A DNA stretch of 64,000 nt from Mesostigma viride. Taxonomy: Eukaryota > Streptophyta > Mesostigmatophyceae > Mesostigmatales > Mesostigmataceae. This document shows positions 51,117 to 60,213 of the stretch, piece after piece (positions within the stretch are counted from its first letter, which is position 1; each line of letters begins with the position of its first letter). The notes under the pieces were generated by a model, which saw nothing but the letters and a program-made list of their open reading frames with translations, was not told the origin of the DNA and made no database searches. The DNA lies in contig RPFO01000080.1 of assembly GCA_009746045.1 (NCBI GenBank), positions 974,920 through 1,038,919 on the forward strand, written 5' to 3'. Position numbers and translations under genes: made by a program.

Positions 51117-51488
51117 AATCGGTGTTCTCTGAACGTAGTTTCTTTATAACAGATGAGAATGAACGCCGCTATGTGAGTGGTACTACGGGACGGTGGGCCT
51201 TGGGCTGGACCGGTTCCATGAGTTAGAATTAGTTGGCCAGTTTTGTATGGCCATTTCTAGTTCGTTAAGTTAAGTAGCAATTAAGTTACTGTTGCTGACG
51301 GCTCATGAGGCGAGCCCGGGCTACGCCGCCCTAAAGTGCCATTTGCACGATGTTCTAGGTCTCTTTTTCTTGTCCCGCCCTCCCTCCCTCTTCTTGTGTT
51401 TGTTTCTAGGGTAACGAGAACTACAATCAATCATGAAATGGGTGCAGCGTGGCAGGCTCACTCATGGGTTCTGTAATTGCCCACTTAT
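51117..51488. mobile_element. Insertion family II, internally deleted copy at the second locus
   Basis: Left end (51117-51373), then a 35-bp joint beginning CCCGCCCTCCCTCCC, then the 80-bp right piece (51409-51488). This repeats the layout at 30359-30913. The neighbouring gene (51462-52124) runs into the right piece and stops there. Confidence 0.7.
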
Positions 51489-52124
51489 CGACTGTTCATC
51501 GACTCTTTTTAACGGCTTTATTGATTCATTCGGCTCTTCGATGATATGTTTCGGTTCTTCTTTTTCTTGTAGGATTGGTTCTGATGGTGATAAGTTTTCT
51601 TCTTCAACAGGGTTAGCGGCACTTTTTTCCTCGGGAGCAGGTTTGCTCGGCGTCTCTGATGTTTCGGGCAAGGAAATGTCAGGCGACCGCCCCTTAGGAG
51701 AATCAGATTTTGAGGTAGATGGCGCTGGCACTTCTGTTTTTTCGGGCAACGAAAGGTCACGCGACTCAGATTTTGAAGAAGATGCTGTAGGCGAGGGGGG
51801 TAAATCAGGCGAGGGAGGCCTGGGCGAGTCTGGCGAATGTCCCTTGGGGGTAGCGGGTTTTGAAGAAGATGTAGGCGAGGGAGGCCTGGGTAAATCAGGC
51901 AAATGTCCTTTGGGGGAAGCGGATTTTGAGGAAGATGCTGTTGGCGAGTCAGGTATCAGCGAAGGGCTACTTGCAGTTACGAGTTCTTCGTTCGACACCC
52001 GGCTAAACCAGCCTGCGCCATGAAGTCGCTTTTCGCTGTATGGGTTCAGATTTCCTGTCAAACGAAAGGGCGATATGCGTATAGGGCGGTTTCGAAAAGG
52101 CGTCGTGTCTAAACTAGGTGGCAT
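51462..52124 (-). CDS. Ser/Pro-rich protein, C-terminus disrupted by an insertion
   Basis: Start chosen at the first ATG (52124, MPPSLDTTPF); the longer frame begins with GTG. About 220 aa, mostly low-complexity SPKGHSPD / PRPPSP / SSSKS repeats, then a Glu/Pro-rich tail. The final nine or so codons and the stop come from the inserted element. Its start lies 48 bp after the stop of the upstream gene, consistent with a tight viral gene cluster. Probably disordered; function unknown. Confidence 0.5.
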   Translation of the reverse strand: MPPSLDTTPFRNRPIRISPFRLTGNLNPYSEKRLHGAGWFSRVSNEELVTASSPSLIPDSPTASSSKSASPKGHLPDLPRPPSPTSSSKPATPKGHSPDSPRPPSPDLPPSPTASSSKSESRDLSLPEKTEVPAPSTSKSDSPKGRSPDISLPETSETPSKPAPEEKSAANPVEEENLSPSEPILQEKEEPKHIIEEPNESIKPLKRVDEQSISGQLQNP

Positions 52125-52172
52125 AGAGACTATCAACTTAGGACACACATAAATTTGTTCGGATCTTTGTCT

Positions 52173-52772
52173 TCACTTTTTGTTCTTCGACCAAATTCCC
52201 GATAACATCGATAGTTCTTTCCTCAATGATTGCATTCTGCTTTCCGTACTAATGTCTGGTAATGTTACCTTCCGGGGTTCGGTATCTAGAGTTTGCTTAG
52301 GTTTGGCGCCTATTGATATATTGTGAAAGATTGTGCGCATAAAGGGAAAGGAATTTTCCAGATCTTTTGTTTTCTCTTGTATATTATCCTTATCCTTGTA
52401 CTTCAAGGTCAACAGGTCTAAAACATCACCTCCCTTGTAATAAGTGTTAGCGATTTGTGCAGCGTCTTGTATTTTTACCAAGTCATTTATTAAATCAGGT
52501 GAAATTTCTGACATCGATACAAGTTTTTGAGCCGAATGTTCGATGCCATCTAGTTCTGGCTGATTATAGACGCCTACGGCTCTGGATAACCTTTGCTTGA
52601 GGTCTTGTGTGGTACGTGTTATGTCGTCTTTGGTCGAAGGTTTTGCCAACGGTTTTTTTTCCCCTGAAATGGCCCGTGCTACAACTTCAGTATCGAGGGG
52701 GTAAAAACTATTGTTTTGATTGCCTGGCAATTTTTCTACCTTTTCGCTGGCTTGTTGTTGAACTTGTGCCAT
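52173..52772 (-). CDS. Unrecognised helical protein preceded by an in-frame tandem duplication
   Basis: 199 aa from the ATG at 52772. The frame is actually open upstream to 52952, directly behind the TGA of the MYND gene, but without an ATG. Nucleotides 52772-52889 duplicate 52598-52715 (174-bp offset, 58 codons, in frame), so the N-terminal motif (TEVVARAISG ... DDITRTTQDL) occurs twice. The C-terminal FPFMRTIFHN segment resembles part of the 49.7-kb gene product. Confidence 0.5.
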   Translation of the reverse strand: MAQVQQQASEKVEKLPGNQNNSFYPLDTEVVARAISGEKKPLAKPSTKDDITRTTQDLKQRLSRAVGVYNQPELDGIEHSAQKLVSMSEISPDLINDLVKIQDAAQIANTYYKGGDVLDLLTLKYKDKDNIQEKTKDLENSFPFMRTIFHNISIGAKPKQTLDTEPRKVTLPDISTESRMQSLRKELSMLSGIWSKNKK

Positions 52773-52952
52773 GAGGTCTTGTGTGGTACGTGTTATGTCG
52801 TCTTCGGTCGAAGGTTTTGCGAACGGATTTTTCCCCCCTGAAATAGCCTGCGCTACAACTTCAGTATTGAAGGGGTTAAAACTATTTTTTGGACTTGGAC
52901 GCGTCTGGAGTTGAGCCTCCGTGGGCCGAACGGAGCTGCCGTTCGCCTGGTG

Positions 52953-53738
52953 TCAGTCCAGGTCATGCCAGTCTGCTGTCCAGGCCTGGCGAACGGATTG
53001 AAAGCTGGGCCATGCCGGGCGCGTGAGGGGCATCATGTTGGGCCACTCACGCGTCCGGAGGCAACCGTGGGCTTCCCGATCTTCATCACGACACTCGCGG
53101 CTGCAATACGTCGGATCGCTGCATTTCTCGCAACGGTACATACAGCGTCCTCTGTATACGCAATTGAAGTTCATGCAACCTTCAAAGAAACTCACGGAGG
53201 ATCCGATTCCTACATCGATAGACTCGGGGACGAAAAGGGGGTTCTGAGCCCACTTCGGATCCTTCTCGGGTCCTTCGTCGGCCGATACCGTAAAGGCGTG
53301 AGACATCTTTGGGGTGTAGTAGTCCGCAGAAAGCCCTCTCGCTTTGGCCATGTACACGATGGCGATCGCTACTTCCCGTGTTGTGTCCACGTTGAACATG
53401 AGCAGAGGGCTTATGAGTCCCGAAAAACGCGCATCGTCTTCTGCAACCAGTTGTAGATCGAGAGTCCGCCGGCTGATCTCTGTAAAAGATCGGACCCGTG
53501 CGACGAACAGACAGCGCTTTGAATAGTTAGCCCGAGACCAGCGGTCTGCTTCCTCTTTGAGATCTTTCACACGCAAGGTAGGCTGCTCGGAGATTGCTTT
53601 TCCTTGCGCAAACAGAATCACGCTGGCTTTGTTGTCTTTTTCCCATCTTCGATACGACTGAGTCGTTTTTCCCGGTCTGGGGCGCTTTCTCGCTATCCAG
53701 GATCGCAGGCGCGCCATGAAAGCGTCAAATGTTTTCAA
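52953..53738 (-). CDS. MYND-type zinc-finger protein
   Basis: 261 aa starting MKTFDAFM at 53738. The C-terminal third has a MYND-like cluster: CMYRCEKCSDPTYCSRECRD followed by H-x3-C spacing (EAHGC). MYND fingers mediate protein-protein contacts and are frequent in some giant-virus genomes. N-terminal 180 residues are not recognised. The start overlaps the divergent dioxygenase ORF if that gene used the upstream ATG. Its TGA is followed in the same frame by the next ORF. Confidence 0.7.
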   Translation of the reverse strand: MKTFDAFMARLRSWIARKRPRPGKTTQSYRRWEKDNKASVILFAQGKAISEQPTLRVKDLKEEADRWSRANYSKRCLFVARVRSFTEISRRTLDLQLVAEDDARFSGLISPLLMFNVDTTREVAIAIVYMAKARGLSADYYTPKMSHAFTVSADEGPEKDPKWAQNPLFVPESIDVGIGSSVSFFEGCMNFNCVYRGRCMYRCEKCSDPTYCSRECRDEDREAHGCLRTREWPNMMPLTRPAWPSFQSVRQAWTADWHDLD

Positions 53739-53752
53739 AACCCGCGTTATGG

Positions 53753-54580
53753 ATGTCGTCTTCCGTAGAAGAGGGCGTGCGTGACGCTTTTCGGATGATT
53801 CAGTGCGCCGTTCGTCGAGGTCGGAAGCGCGCTGCGAACGATTTGATGTCGAACGAGGAGGAACTCGTTTTTGCTTCTGAGTTCGTTCGTGACGCTCTCG
53901 CGGCCGAACAAAACCCCGTGATTCGAGACGTATTTAAAGGCTTGGCGATGACCGGGTACGCCGTCGTCCGTGGAGCCGCGCCAGAGGAAGAGGTTCAAAG
54001 AATCTTCGCGTTGTCGCAAGACAGACGATCTCTCGCTACAACGATATTTCAAAGAGAAGACGAACGCGGCCGATCGGATAAAGGGGACGGAAAGAGGAGC
54101 CAATACAACTTGACAAAATCTTGGTCCAATGGCGAACTCAACACGTGGAAAACCTGCGTCCGTCTGATGTGGGATCTCGTTTCAGAACAATATCGGACGA
54201 TCGAAGCGAGCTTCTTGTACTCTGATCCGGGATGCGACGTCCAGTCCGCGCATCGCGATTTTTCGCCGGCCGTTATGCGCTGGAGAACAGGATTTCCCGT
54301 ATCTTGTATGCTCGCGTTAGAGGATGACACGCGTTTCATATTGTTCTTATCGAAACATCACTCTAATCCGATCGATGAGACGGGCGACGATCTCACGGGC
54401 CGCGTGTACCCTTTAGAAATCTCGTTGAACGCCGGGGACCTTCTGATTTGGCACGCGCACCTCGTTCACGCCGGCGCAGGATATCCTGACAAGTCGAATT
54501 CGCGCCTTTTTTTTGCCGGCGTGGCGCTAGGCGACATTGAGTCGATACCAGTGGATTACACGTTCCATGTGAAGACCTAA
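53753..54580 (+). CDS. PhyH-like 2OG-Fe(II) dioxygenase
   Basis: 275 aa from the ATG at 53753 (MSSSVEEG); an upstream ATG at 53729 would overlap the divergent MYND gene. Metal-ligand pattern H167-x-D169 (SAHRDFS) and H239 in IWHAHLVHAG, with R251 twelve residues on for 2-oxoglutarate. A second, non-identical dioxygenase in the same block as 38346-39293, without a membrane tail. Substrate unknown. Confidence 0.7.
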   Translation: MSSSVEEGVRDAFRMIQCAVRRGRKRAANDLMSNEEELVFASEFVRDALAAEQNPVIRDVFKGLAMTGYAVVRGAAPEEEVQRIFALSQDRRSLATTIFQREDERGRSDKGDGKRSQYNLTKSWSNGELNTWKTCVRLMWDLVSEQYRTIEASFLYSDPGCDVQSAHRDFSPAVMRWRTGFPVSCMLALEDDTRFILFLSKHHSNPIDETGDDLTGRVYPLEISLNAGDLLIWHAHLVHAGAGYPDKSNSRLFFAGVALGDIESIPVDYTFHVKT

Positions 54581-54585
54581 AAAAT

Positions 54586-54596
54586 ACTAATAAAGA
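54586..54596 (+). terminator. AATAAA-type 3' signal
   Basis: ACTAATAAAGA, 9 bp after the dioxygenase stop codon; a plausible polyadenylation signal. Confidence 0.35.
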
Positions 54597-54674
54597 TTGT
54601 CAAAACATATGAAGCCCGGGCGTAGGGCGTCAGTTCGCGTGCCATATAAAACTTATTTTTTTAATAGGTAGAAA

Positions 54675-54962
54675 ATGACAAAGTCCAGCGTGCCATTGGT
54701 GGACGCGCAGAAGATGCACCGCTTACACCCGCGCACTTTCAAAGTGCCGTCAAAGAACAGGTTGTCGTCTATAAAGAAGGGCGATTTCGTTCAGATATCT
54801 AACACGAAAGATCGTTTCTGGGTGCAGGTAACGCGCGTTCGCCGCCCCCACCTAGAGGGCATAGTCGACAACTACCTTGTACATACGAAAAAATACGATG
54901 CCGGCGACACTATAATCTTTCACCAATCCAACGTGTATGACATCATAAAAAAGCGGACCTAA
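54675..54962 (+). CDS. DUF2314-like protein
   Basis: 95 aa from the ATG at 54675. A compact beta-rich fold is suggested by GDFVQISNTKDRFWVQV, a Gly before a conserved Asn-Tyr, and a late GDTIIFHQSNVYDI stretch. This matches the DUF2314 pattern (GD.V.I....ERFWV.V...G.I.N....GD.I.F), found in bacteria and several giant viruses. Function unknown. Confidence 0.65.
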   Translation: MTKSSVPLVDAQKMHRLHPRTFKVPSKNRLSSIKKGDFVQISNTKDRFWVQVTRVRRPHLEGIVDNYLVHTKKYDAGDTIIFHQSNVYDIIKKRT

Positions 54963-55001
54963 GCCTTGAAAAAAAAATGCAGACAAAGATTATCAAAACA
55001 C

Positions 55002-55196
55002 ATGAAGCCGTGGGTCAAATATCTTTTTATCGGTATTTTTGTATCTGGTGCTCTTGCATCCGCTGGGGCGGGAGGCTACAAGATTCACGAGGGGCTACAA
55101 GAGAAATCCACGCGGACGAAAACGGCAGGGGGGTTATTGCTCTTACTATGTTTGTTGATCTTAACATTCTTGGTTTGGTGGCTAGTTCCTCAGTGA
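55002..55196 (+). CDS. Small two-helix membrane protein A
   Basis: 64 aa if started at MKPWVKYLF (55002). Hydrophobic helices at about residues 5-24 and 40-61 flank a short loop with GGYKIHEG. The next gene has the same layout (GGYMIYRG in the loop), indicating tandem duplication. Function unknown; possibly virion membrane. Confidence 0.55.
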   Translation: MKPWVKYLFIGIFVSGALASAGAGGYKIHEGLQEKSTRTKTAGGLLLLLCLLILTFLVWWLVPQ

Positions 55197-55212
55197 CACA
55201 GAACTTTTTGTT

Positions 55213-55419
55213 ATGTATAAAATAAAAATGAACAAAGTAGAATTTGGGCTTCTTGTGCTCATGCTCGCTTTGGCGGGAGGAGGAGGTTATATGATTTACC
55301 GTGGAAACCATCAAGGAAAGGATAAAAAACTAACGTGGCAGATCCCCGGAGGATTGATGGTTGCAAGTATACCATTTGTGCCCATTGTAGCATACTTTTT
55401 GATAAAGAGAAAACCGTAA
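55213..55419 (+). CDS. Small two-helix membrane protein B
   Basis: 68 aa starting MYKIKMNKVEF, with MNKVEF (55228) as alternative start. Helices at about 10-28 and 45-62 with a basic end (IKRKP). Diverged paralogue of the preceding gene, 17 bp downstream, probably co-transcribed. Confidence 0.55.
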   Translation: MYKIKMNKVEFGLLVLMLALAGGGGYMIYRGNHQGKDKKLTWQIPGGLMVASIPFVPIVAYFLIKRKP

Positions 55420-55478
55420 ACTCTTAGCCAACTCGCCTATTGAGACCGGTAAAATTTGCGTTTCTATAGTGGGTCGCG

Positions 55479-56435
55479 ATGGCGAACGCGGTAAAACTTC
55501 TCGCGTGTCTCCCTGCGAGATGCGATTCTGTTCCGGACAAATGGGTCTGCGTCGGACGCAAACCGTCCTGTGTCAAAGTGACAAAAATATATAACGAAGA
55601 AATCCTCATGTACCCGCACCGTGAGCGCAACGAGACCCTCGCCGTTCGCAACGTGTGTCCTCACCGCGGTGCGCGTCTTTCTCACAAGGCGAGAGTCGAG
55701 GACGGGTGCATTCGTTGTGCCTACCACGGCATGTATTGGGGAAAACAGAACAACCCAAACGGATACCTTGACACGAAACAAGACGAGGATTTGGTGTGGG
55801 TCAACACAGGGATAGGAGATGGCGACTCGGCCTTTCCTTCGATTCCGGAGTTCACAGATCCATTGTTTCGGACTTTTTCATACACGGGGGCGGTAGCCGG
55901 TCACCCGATGATCGTGATGGAAAATCTGCTAGACCACGCGCACTTGGAGCACGTGCATCGCGTAAAGATCGTCGAGTCCAAGCAAACAGAAGTGACCACA
56001 GAGAAGTCATCCCTCTATAGCGGGAAGAGCGTGTACACGTATCCTATCACGAACGCGTGGATTGCTCGATGGATCCGGAAGATGTTCTCGGTTCCAGATA
56101 CAGGCCCGTTGTCCCTTTCTGTTGACAACGAGTTCTTTTTGCCCTATACCGCGAGTCTGCGGTTCAAGGTCTCTGGACAAAGCCGTGCTGTGTTCGTGCT
56201 GTGGTTCAGCTTGCAGCCGTTCGAGGAACGCAAGTCTCTGTTGACTTGCCGCGTTTCTCGCAGTGTCATGGTTGATCCGCGGTGGGATTGGATCTTTTAC
56301 GGGCTGAACGCCCTTCCTTTGTTCGAAGACGACGAAATCATCGCGAACGTGGTTGTCGGCGATTGGTGGCGCAACCGGTTGACGCCTAACGATGCGTTGG
56401 TAAAGATGTACAGGGATAAGATTGTCAGAATGTAA
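55479..56435 (+). CDS. Rieske non-heme iron oxygenase, C-terminus cut by an LTR element
   Basis: 318 aa. Rieske [2Fe-2S] ligands C60-x-H62 and C80-x2-H83 (CPHRG ... CAYHG) are complete. The mononuclear iron site N149-x2-D152-x2-H155-x4-H160 (ENLLDHAHLEHVH) is also present. This layout belongs to the family of ring-hydroxylating and pheophorbide/vanillate-type oxygenases, which need an electron donor protein not seen here. The last four codons and the stop lie inside the Copia LTR starting at 56423, so the C-terminus has been replaced; the old frame would continue about a dozen codons beyond the right-hand target duplication. Substrate unknown; a metabolic gene of this kind is rare in viruses. 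Confidence 0.85.
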   Translation: MANAVKLLACLPARCDSVPDKWVCVGRKPSCVKVTKIYNEEILMYPHRERNETLAVRNVCPHRGARLSHKARVEDGCIRCAYHGMYWGKQNNPNGYLDTKQDEDLVWVNTGIGDGDSAFPSIPEFTDPLFRTFSYTGAVAGHPMIVMENLLDHAHLEHVHRVKIVESKQTEVTTEKSSLYSGKSVYTYPITNAWIARWIRKMFSVPDTGPLSLSVDNEFFLPYTASLRFKVSGQSRAVFVLWFSLQPFEERKSLLTCRVSRSVMVDPRWDWIFYGLNALPLFEDDEIIANVVVGDWWRNRLTPNDALVKMYRDKIVRM

Positions 56436-59284
56436 GACAGGTGGCAGGCTTAAAGATCGAATAATGCTTTACTGATTTTATATATTGACTTTGAGTCGGC
56501 GTACAAACGGGTAGCCATGACAATTGCAGGGGCAACATTAAGTGGAAAAACACACTGTCGCAGTATCCGTCGATCTGGAAATAATCTACGGTATAAGTTA
56601 AAGTGCATCCAGCCGCCACACACAAGTGGGTGGCTTACATCAACACTAAAATGATGCGTCAGATCACTAGTATGCAAGTACAAGGACATTGCGCCTCCAG
56701 GGCAGCACTTAGTGAACATAGGGTCGGCGCGTAGCGCGGAGCCAGGCAAATTTTGTCAGACGGCTACAGTACCACTGGCTACAGTACCACTGGTTACAGT
56801 ACCACTGGTTACAGTACCACTAGGGTACGGATGTCAGCTAACTAATATATTTAGCTAACTAATATACTTAGTAAAATGTAGGAGAAAGTAGTCATATAAG
56901 TTCCGGTATACCCGAAACCAGCACACTCAATAAAAAGACTGTCAGGCATATTGGGGCATATCCTGACACCCCCCTTGCATACAATGTGCCTGTTCCCCCC
57001 TTGCTCAGAGAGACCTATAGCTAGTGAGGGTATAGCCGGGTACACTCCCCTGGCACCCCCCTTACACGGCTATCTGGTTGGAGCTGAGAGGAGACTGATG
57101 ACTGTAGCCCCCAGGTGTCCCTGGGAGTGCGCCACAGTGGCTGTTGCTGGGAGAATGCCGGGGACCCTCGAAAAAACTTGGTTGTTGCTGCTGTTGCTGG
57201 TAAAATGCTGGGACCCTGGAAAGACATCCGGTGGCCCCCAGGTGTCCCTGGGAGTGCGCCACAGGAGAAAAGAACACAGGTGGACTGTTTGATGCTGGTA
57301 CTGCAGTACTGGTCACTGCTGGCTGCTGGCATGAAGACCTGCACCTGTCACGTCTGGCAGGGCGGGCTACTAGCCGCTAGCGATGCAGGAGGGCCAGAGG
57401 ACGGGTTGGGGGGCTGGCTGCTGTCGCCTGCTGCAGTGCAGGTTGAAAAGCTCCAGGGCCCACGTCTGGTGCTAGCTGGGCCCAGCTGGCTGCTACCCCT
57501 TGTTCCCTGTCCCGGGGGAGCTGGATAAGGCGTTTAGAAGCAGAAACCGGGGGGGAGGTCAGGGGCCTCGTGGGAGGGCGCCGGGGTGTCGGTGGTGTGG
57601 TGGGCGGCGGGCCCGCCGGTGTTGCCGCGAGTGTTCCGTAGGTGAGGATACTTCCACCAGCAGGTGGGCTCCTGATGAGAGGTGCGACCGCAGTGGGTGC
57701 AGCTGGGCCGCTGGGTCCCGCCATTGTGACCGCCACGCCCCCTGCCACGCCCGGTGCCACGGCCACCGCGTCCAGAGTGGGAGGTATGATACACCCCGGT
57801 GGCCTCCGCGGAATCTTTGTTACCGTGCACAAGGTCCCAGGCCTTAAGAAGTGCCGCCTTAGTTTCCTGTAGGGTGATACCGTCCCCAAGGTTCAATTGG
57901 GCAAGGGACGGAAGCAACTCCTCGGTCACGCCGGCGAGCAGATTCTCGGCTAGATCCTCCGGTGCCATTTTGGCGCCGGTGGCAATCAGGTCGTTATAAG
58001 TTAATTCCCCGTCGGTTATATATTGCCGCATTGTGACGCCGGGTTCCAGCTTCATTCGATTTAGCTTGCGGCGTAGTGCTCGCCGGTTGCTCATCTGCAG
58101 TTTGAGATGCTCATATTCTTCACAGATGCGATGATATGCCACGCGGCCAGTTTTCTGAGTAACACTGTTTGCCACTTTGAGTGCCGGTCCAACGAGGCAC
58201 TGACAAAGGGCCGCAAAAAGAATCAGGTCGCGTTCCTCATTGACCTCGGTGCCAAGCAGGACAGACAGCATCCCGAATGCTGTCACTACGGCCAGAAAAG
58301 GAATCTTCGTGTTATCCCACTTTACTGGGTCGAGGCCGTCGAACTGTGTAATATTTTTGCAGGCCTGTAGAATGTTGAGATCTTTCGTCGCTTTCGTAGC
58401 TGCTGCTGTCGCGGCTGCGGACATGATTGTCTCGGCAAGGTTAAAAACTGGTCACAACCGAGTCTCGGCAAGGTGAAAATCTGGAGACAGCCGAGAAAGC
58501 CGGAGACGCTCAATCCGTAATGGTAAAGATTAAGACTAATATGCGACGATGGTTGAGAACAGCAAATACGAGGTAGAGACGATCGTCTAAATACTGGAGT
58601 TCTTGAATTTCGATACAGGGAAGCCCGTCTAGGATATGCACGACTGGCATAAAGTGCCGACGTCGGATTCAGGGAGTCAATTTGCCCGATAAATCGGACC
58701 AGTTTCAGCAATTTAGTAGGCCACCCCGCTCGATACCATGTCAGAATGTAAGACAGGTGGCAGGCTTAAAGATCGAATAATGCTTTACTGATTTTATATA
58801 TTGACTTTGAGTCGGCGTACAAACGGGTAGCCATGACAATTGCAGGGGCAACATTAAGTGGAAAAACACACTGTCGCAGTATCCGTCGATCTGGAAATAA
58901 TCTACGGTATAAGTTAAAGTGCATCCAGCCGCCACACACAAGTGGGTGGCTTACATCAACACTAAAATGATGCGTCAGATCACTAGTATGCAAGTACAAG
59001 GACATTGCGCCTCCAGGGCAGCACTTAGTGAACATAGGGTCGGCGCGTAGCGCGGAGCCAGGCAAATTTTGTCAGACGGCTACAGTACCACTGGCTACAG
59101 TACCACTGGTTACAGTACCACTGGTTACAGTACCACTAGGGTACGGATGTCAGCTAACTAATATATTTAGCTAACTAATATACTTAGTAAAATGTAGGAG
59201 AAAGTAGTCATATAAGTTCCGGTATACCCGAAACCAGCACACTCAATAAAAAGACTGTCAGGCATATTGGGGCATATCCTGACA
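56423..59284 (-). mobile_element. Copia-type LTR retrotransposon, gag only
   Basis: LTRs of 546 bp (56423-56968 and 58739-59284) begin TGTCAG and end CTGACA. Perfect target duplication AAGAT at 56418-56422 and 59285-59289. On the minus strand a primer site TGGTATCGAGC lies beside the 5' LTR (58738-58728) and a polypurine tract GCAAGGGGGG beside the 3' LTR. The tract is the same as in the element at 40645-42652, so the two are related. Only gag is present; protease, integrase and RT are missing. LTRs contain a 16-bp CTACAGTACCACTGGT repeat. Young by LTR similarity. Confidence 0.92.
57534..58424 (-). CDS. Copia-type Gag with CCHC zinc knuckle
   Basis: 296 aa. The N-terminal two thirds resemble the UBN2/gag-polypeptide fold of Copia elements (WDNTKIPFLAVV, then LKLEPG-like MKLEPGVTMRQYI). 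A Gly/Arg-rich linker follows, then the zinc knuckle CTHCGRTSHQEPTC (C-x2-C-x4-H-x4-C) that packages element RNA. The frame ends within the element with no pol downstream, so replication would depend on a relative. Confidence 0.85.
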   Translation of the reverse strand: MSAAATAAATKATKDLNILQACKNITQFDGLDPVKWDNTKIPFLAVVTAFGMLSVLLGTEVNEERDLILFAALCQCLVGPALKVANSVTQKTGRVAYHRICEEYEHLKLQMSNRRALRRKLNRMKLEPGVTMRQYITDGELTYNDLIATGAKMAPEDLAENLLAGVTEELLPSLAQLNLGDGITLQETKAALLKAWDLVHGNKDSAEATGVYHTSHSGRGGRGTGRGRGRGGHNGGTQRPSCTHCGRTSHQEPTCWWKYPHLRNTRGNTGGPAAHHTTDTPAPSHEAPDLPPGFCF

Positions 59285-59399
59285 AAGATGCGGTCGGTGT
59301 ACGGGATCTCGTTTCCCGAACCATTTTCGTGAAGTGTGCACGAACATTGTACAGTCGCAGTTAGAAGATCCTATTTTTGATCGAGGTTGTTTGACGGAC

Positions 59400-59612
59400 G
59401 CGCATTCCTCTACACCGGTGGTCATACGGATGTGTTCCCGTACACACCAGTGGCGGTACGGACGTGTATCCGTACACACTGATGGTGGTACGGATATGGT
59501 TTCCGTCTGTGTTGATACATACTTCAATCCAATGTAAATAGTATATTAGTGTACGGAGAGGTCACCAATCCATCCCGAAAAGGGTCTCCAAAAAACTTTT
59601 TTTTCCATGGGC
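59400..59612. repeat. Left flank of a mirror-repeat cassette
   Basis: Contains 32-bp units (GTACGGACGTGTATCCGTAC, then ACACTGATGGTG) at about 59430-59515. Then a 53-bp block at 59551-59603 (GTACGGAGAGGTCACCAATC ... AAAAAACTTTT). Both recur inverted on the other side of the gene at 59671-60213. Confidence 0.8.
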
Positions 59613-59670
59613 TTGACAAACCCGCTCGGCTGACGACCTTTTACTTTATCTCCTTGGTTTATAATGAATC

Positions 59671-60213
59671 ATGAATCTCCACGAGTTAATTAAGGACTTT
59701 CCCGCGTACGACGCTGGACAGGTTCACTCGCCAATGACAGCACTGCGTTTTATTTCCGAACCTCCATTTTGTGGTGCAGTCGAATATGAAATCTTCGATC
59801 ACGTGGTGATACATGATCCATCGACTCTTGAATTTGATAAAAAAAGTAACAAGTTGATGTACGTAGTCGACAAGCTTCCTTATTCGGATATTATACACGA
59901 AATTACGAGCGATAAGGATATCCGTGTCCGCCTTGGAAACGAAGAACTGCATCCGGAAGGCTTGCTGATCGCTAACTGCCTCGGACAGTATGCTCGCAAG
60001 GGAGTTGTTGTATACCTGGATTTCTTTAAGAACACTCCTGTGTCGTTCTTTATCAAATATCGTTGTTATTTGTTTCAATTAGACCTAGTTAAACGAATAA
60101 GGATGTGTGAAGAAGTCAGCACGAACACGCACGTGTACAGACACGGCATGATTTTGCCAAAGTCAGAGGAGTCGCCTGATGGCTCTCCGGAGCTACTCTT
60201 CAGCAGCAATTAA
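59671..60213 (+). CDS. Unrecognised protein inside mirror repeats
   Basis: 180 aa starting MNLHELIKDF. Mixed alpha/beta composition (AVEYEIFDHVVIHDPST, KGVVVYLDFFKNTPVSFF), no Cys clusters, no membrane segment. Its stop overlaps the inner edge of the right-hand inverted block. The gene is bracketed by inverted 53-bp blocks and outer 32-bp repeats, so it may be a mobile or regulated cassette. Family not recognised. Confidence 0.6.
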   Translation: MNLHELIKDFPAYDAGQVHSPMTALRFISEPPFCGAVEYEIFDHVVIHDPSTLEFDKKSNKLMYVVDKLPYSDIIHEITSDKDIRVRLGNEELHPEGLLIANCLGQYARKGVVVYLDFFKNTPVSFFIKYRCYLFQLDLVKRIRMCEEVSTNTHVYRHGMILPKSEESPDGSPELLFSSN

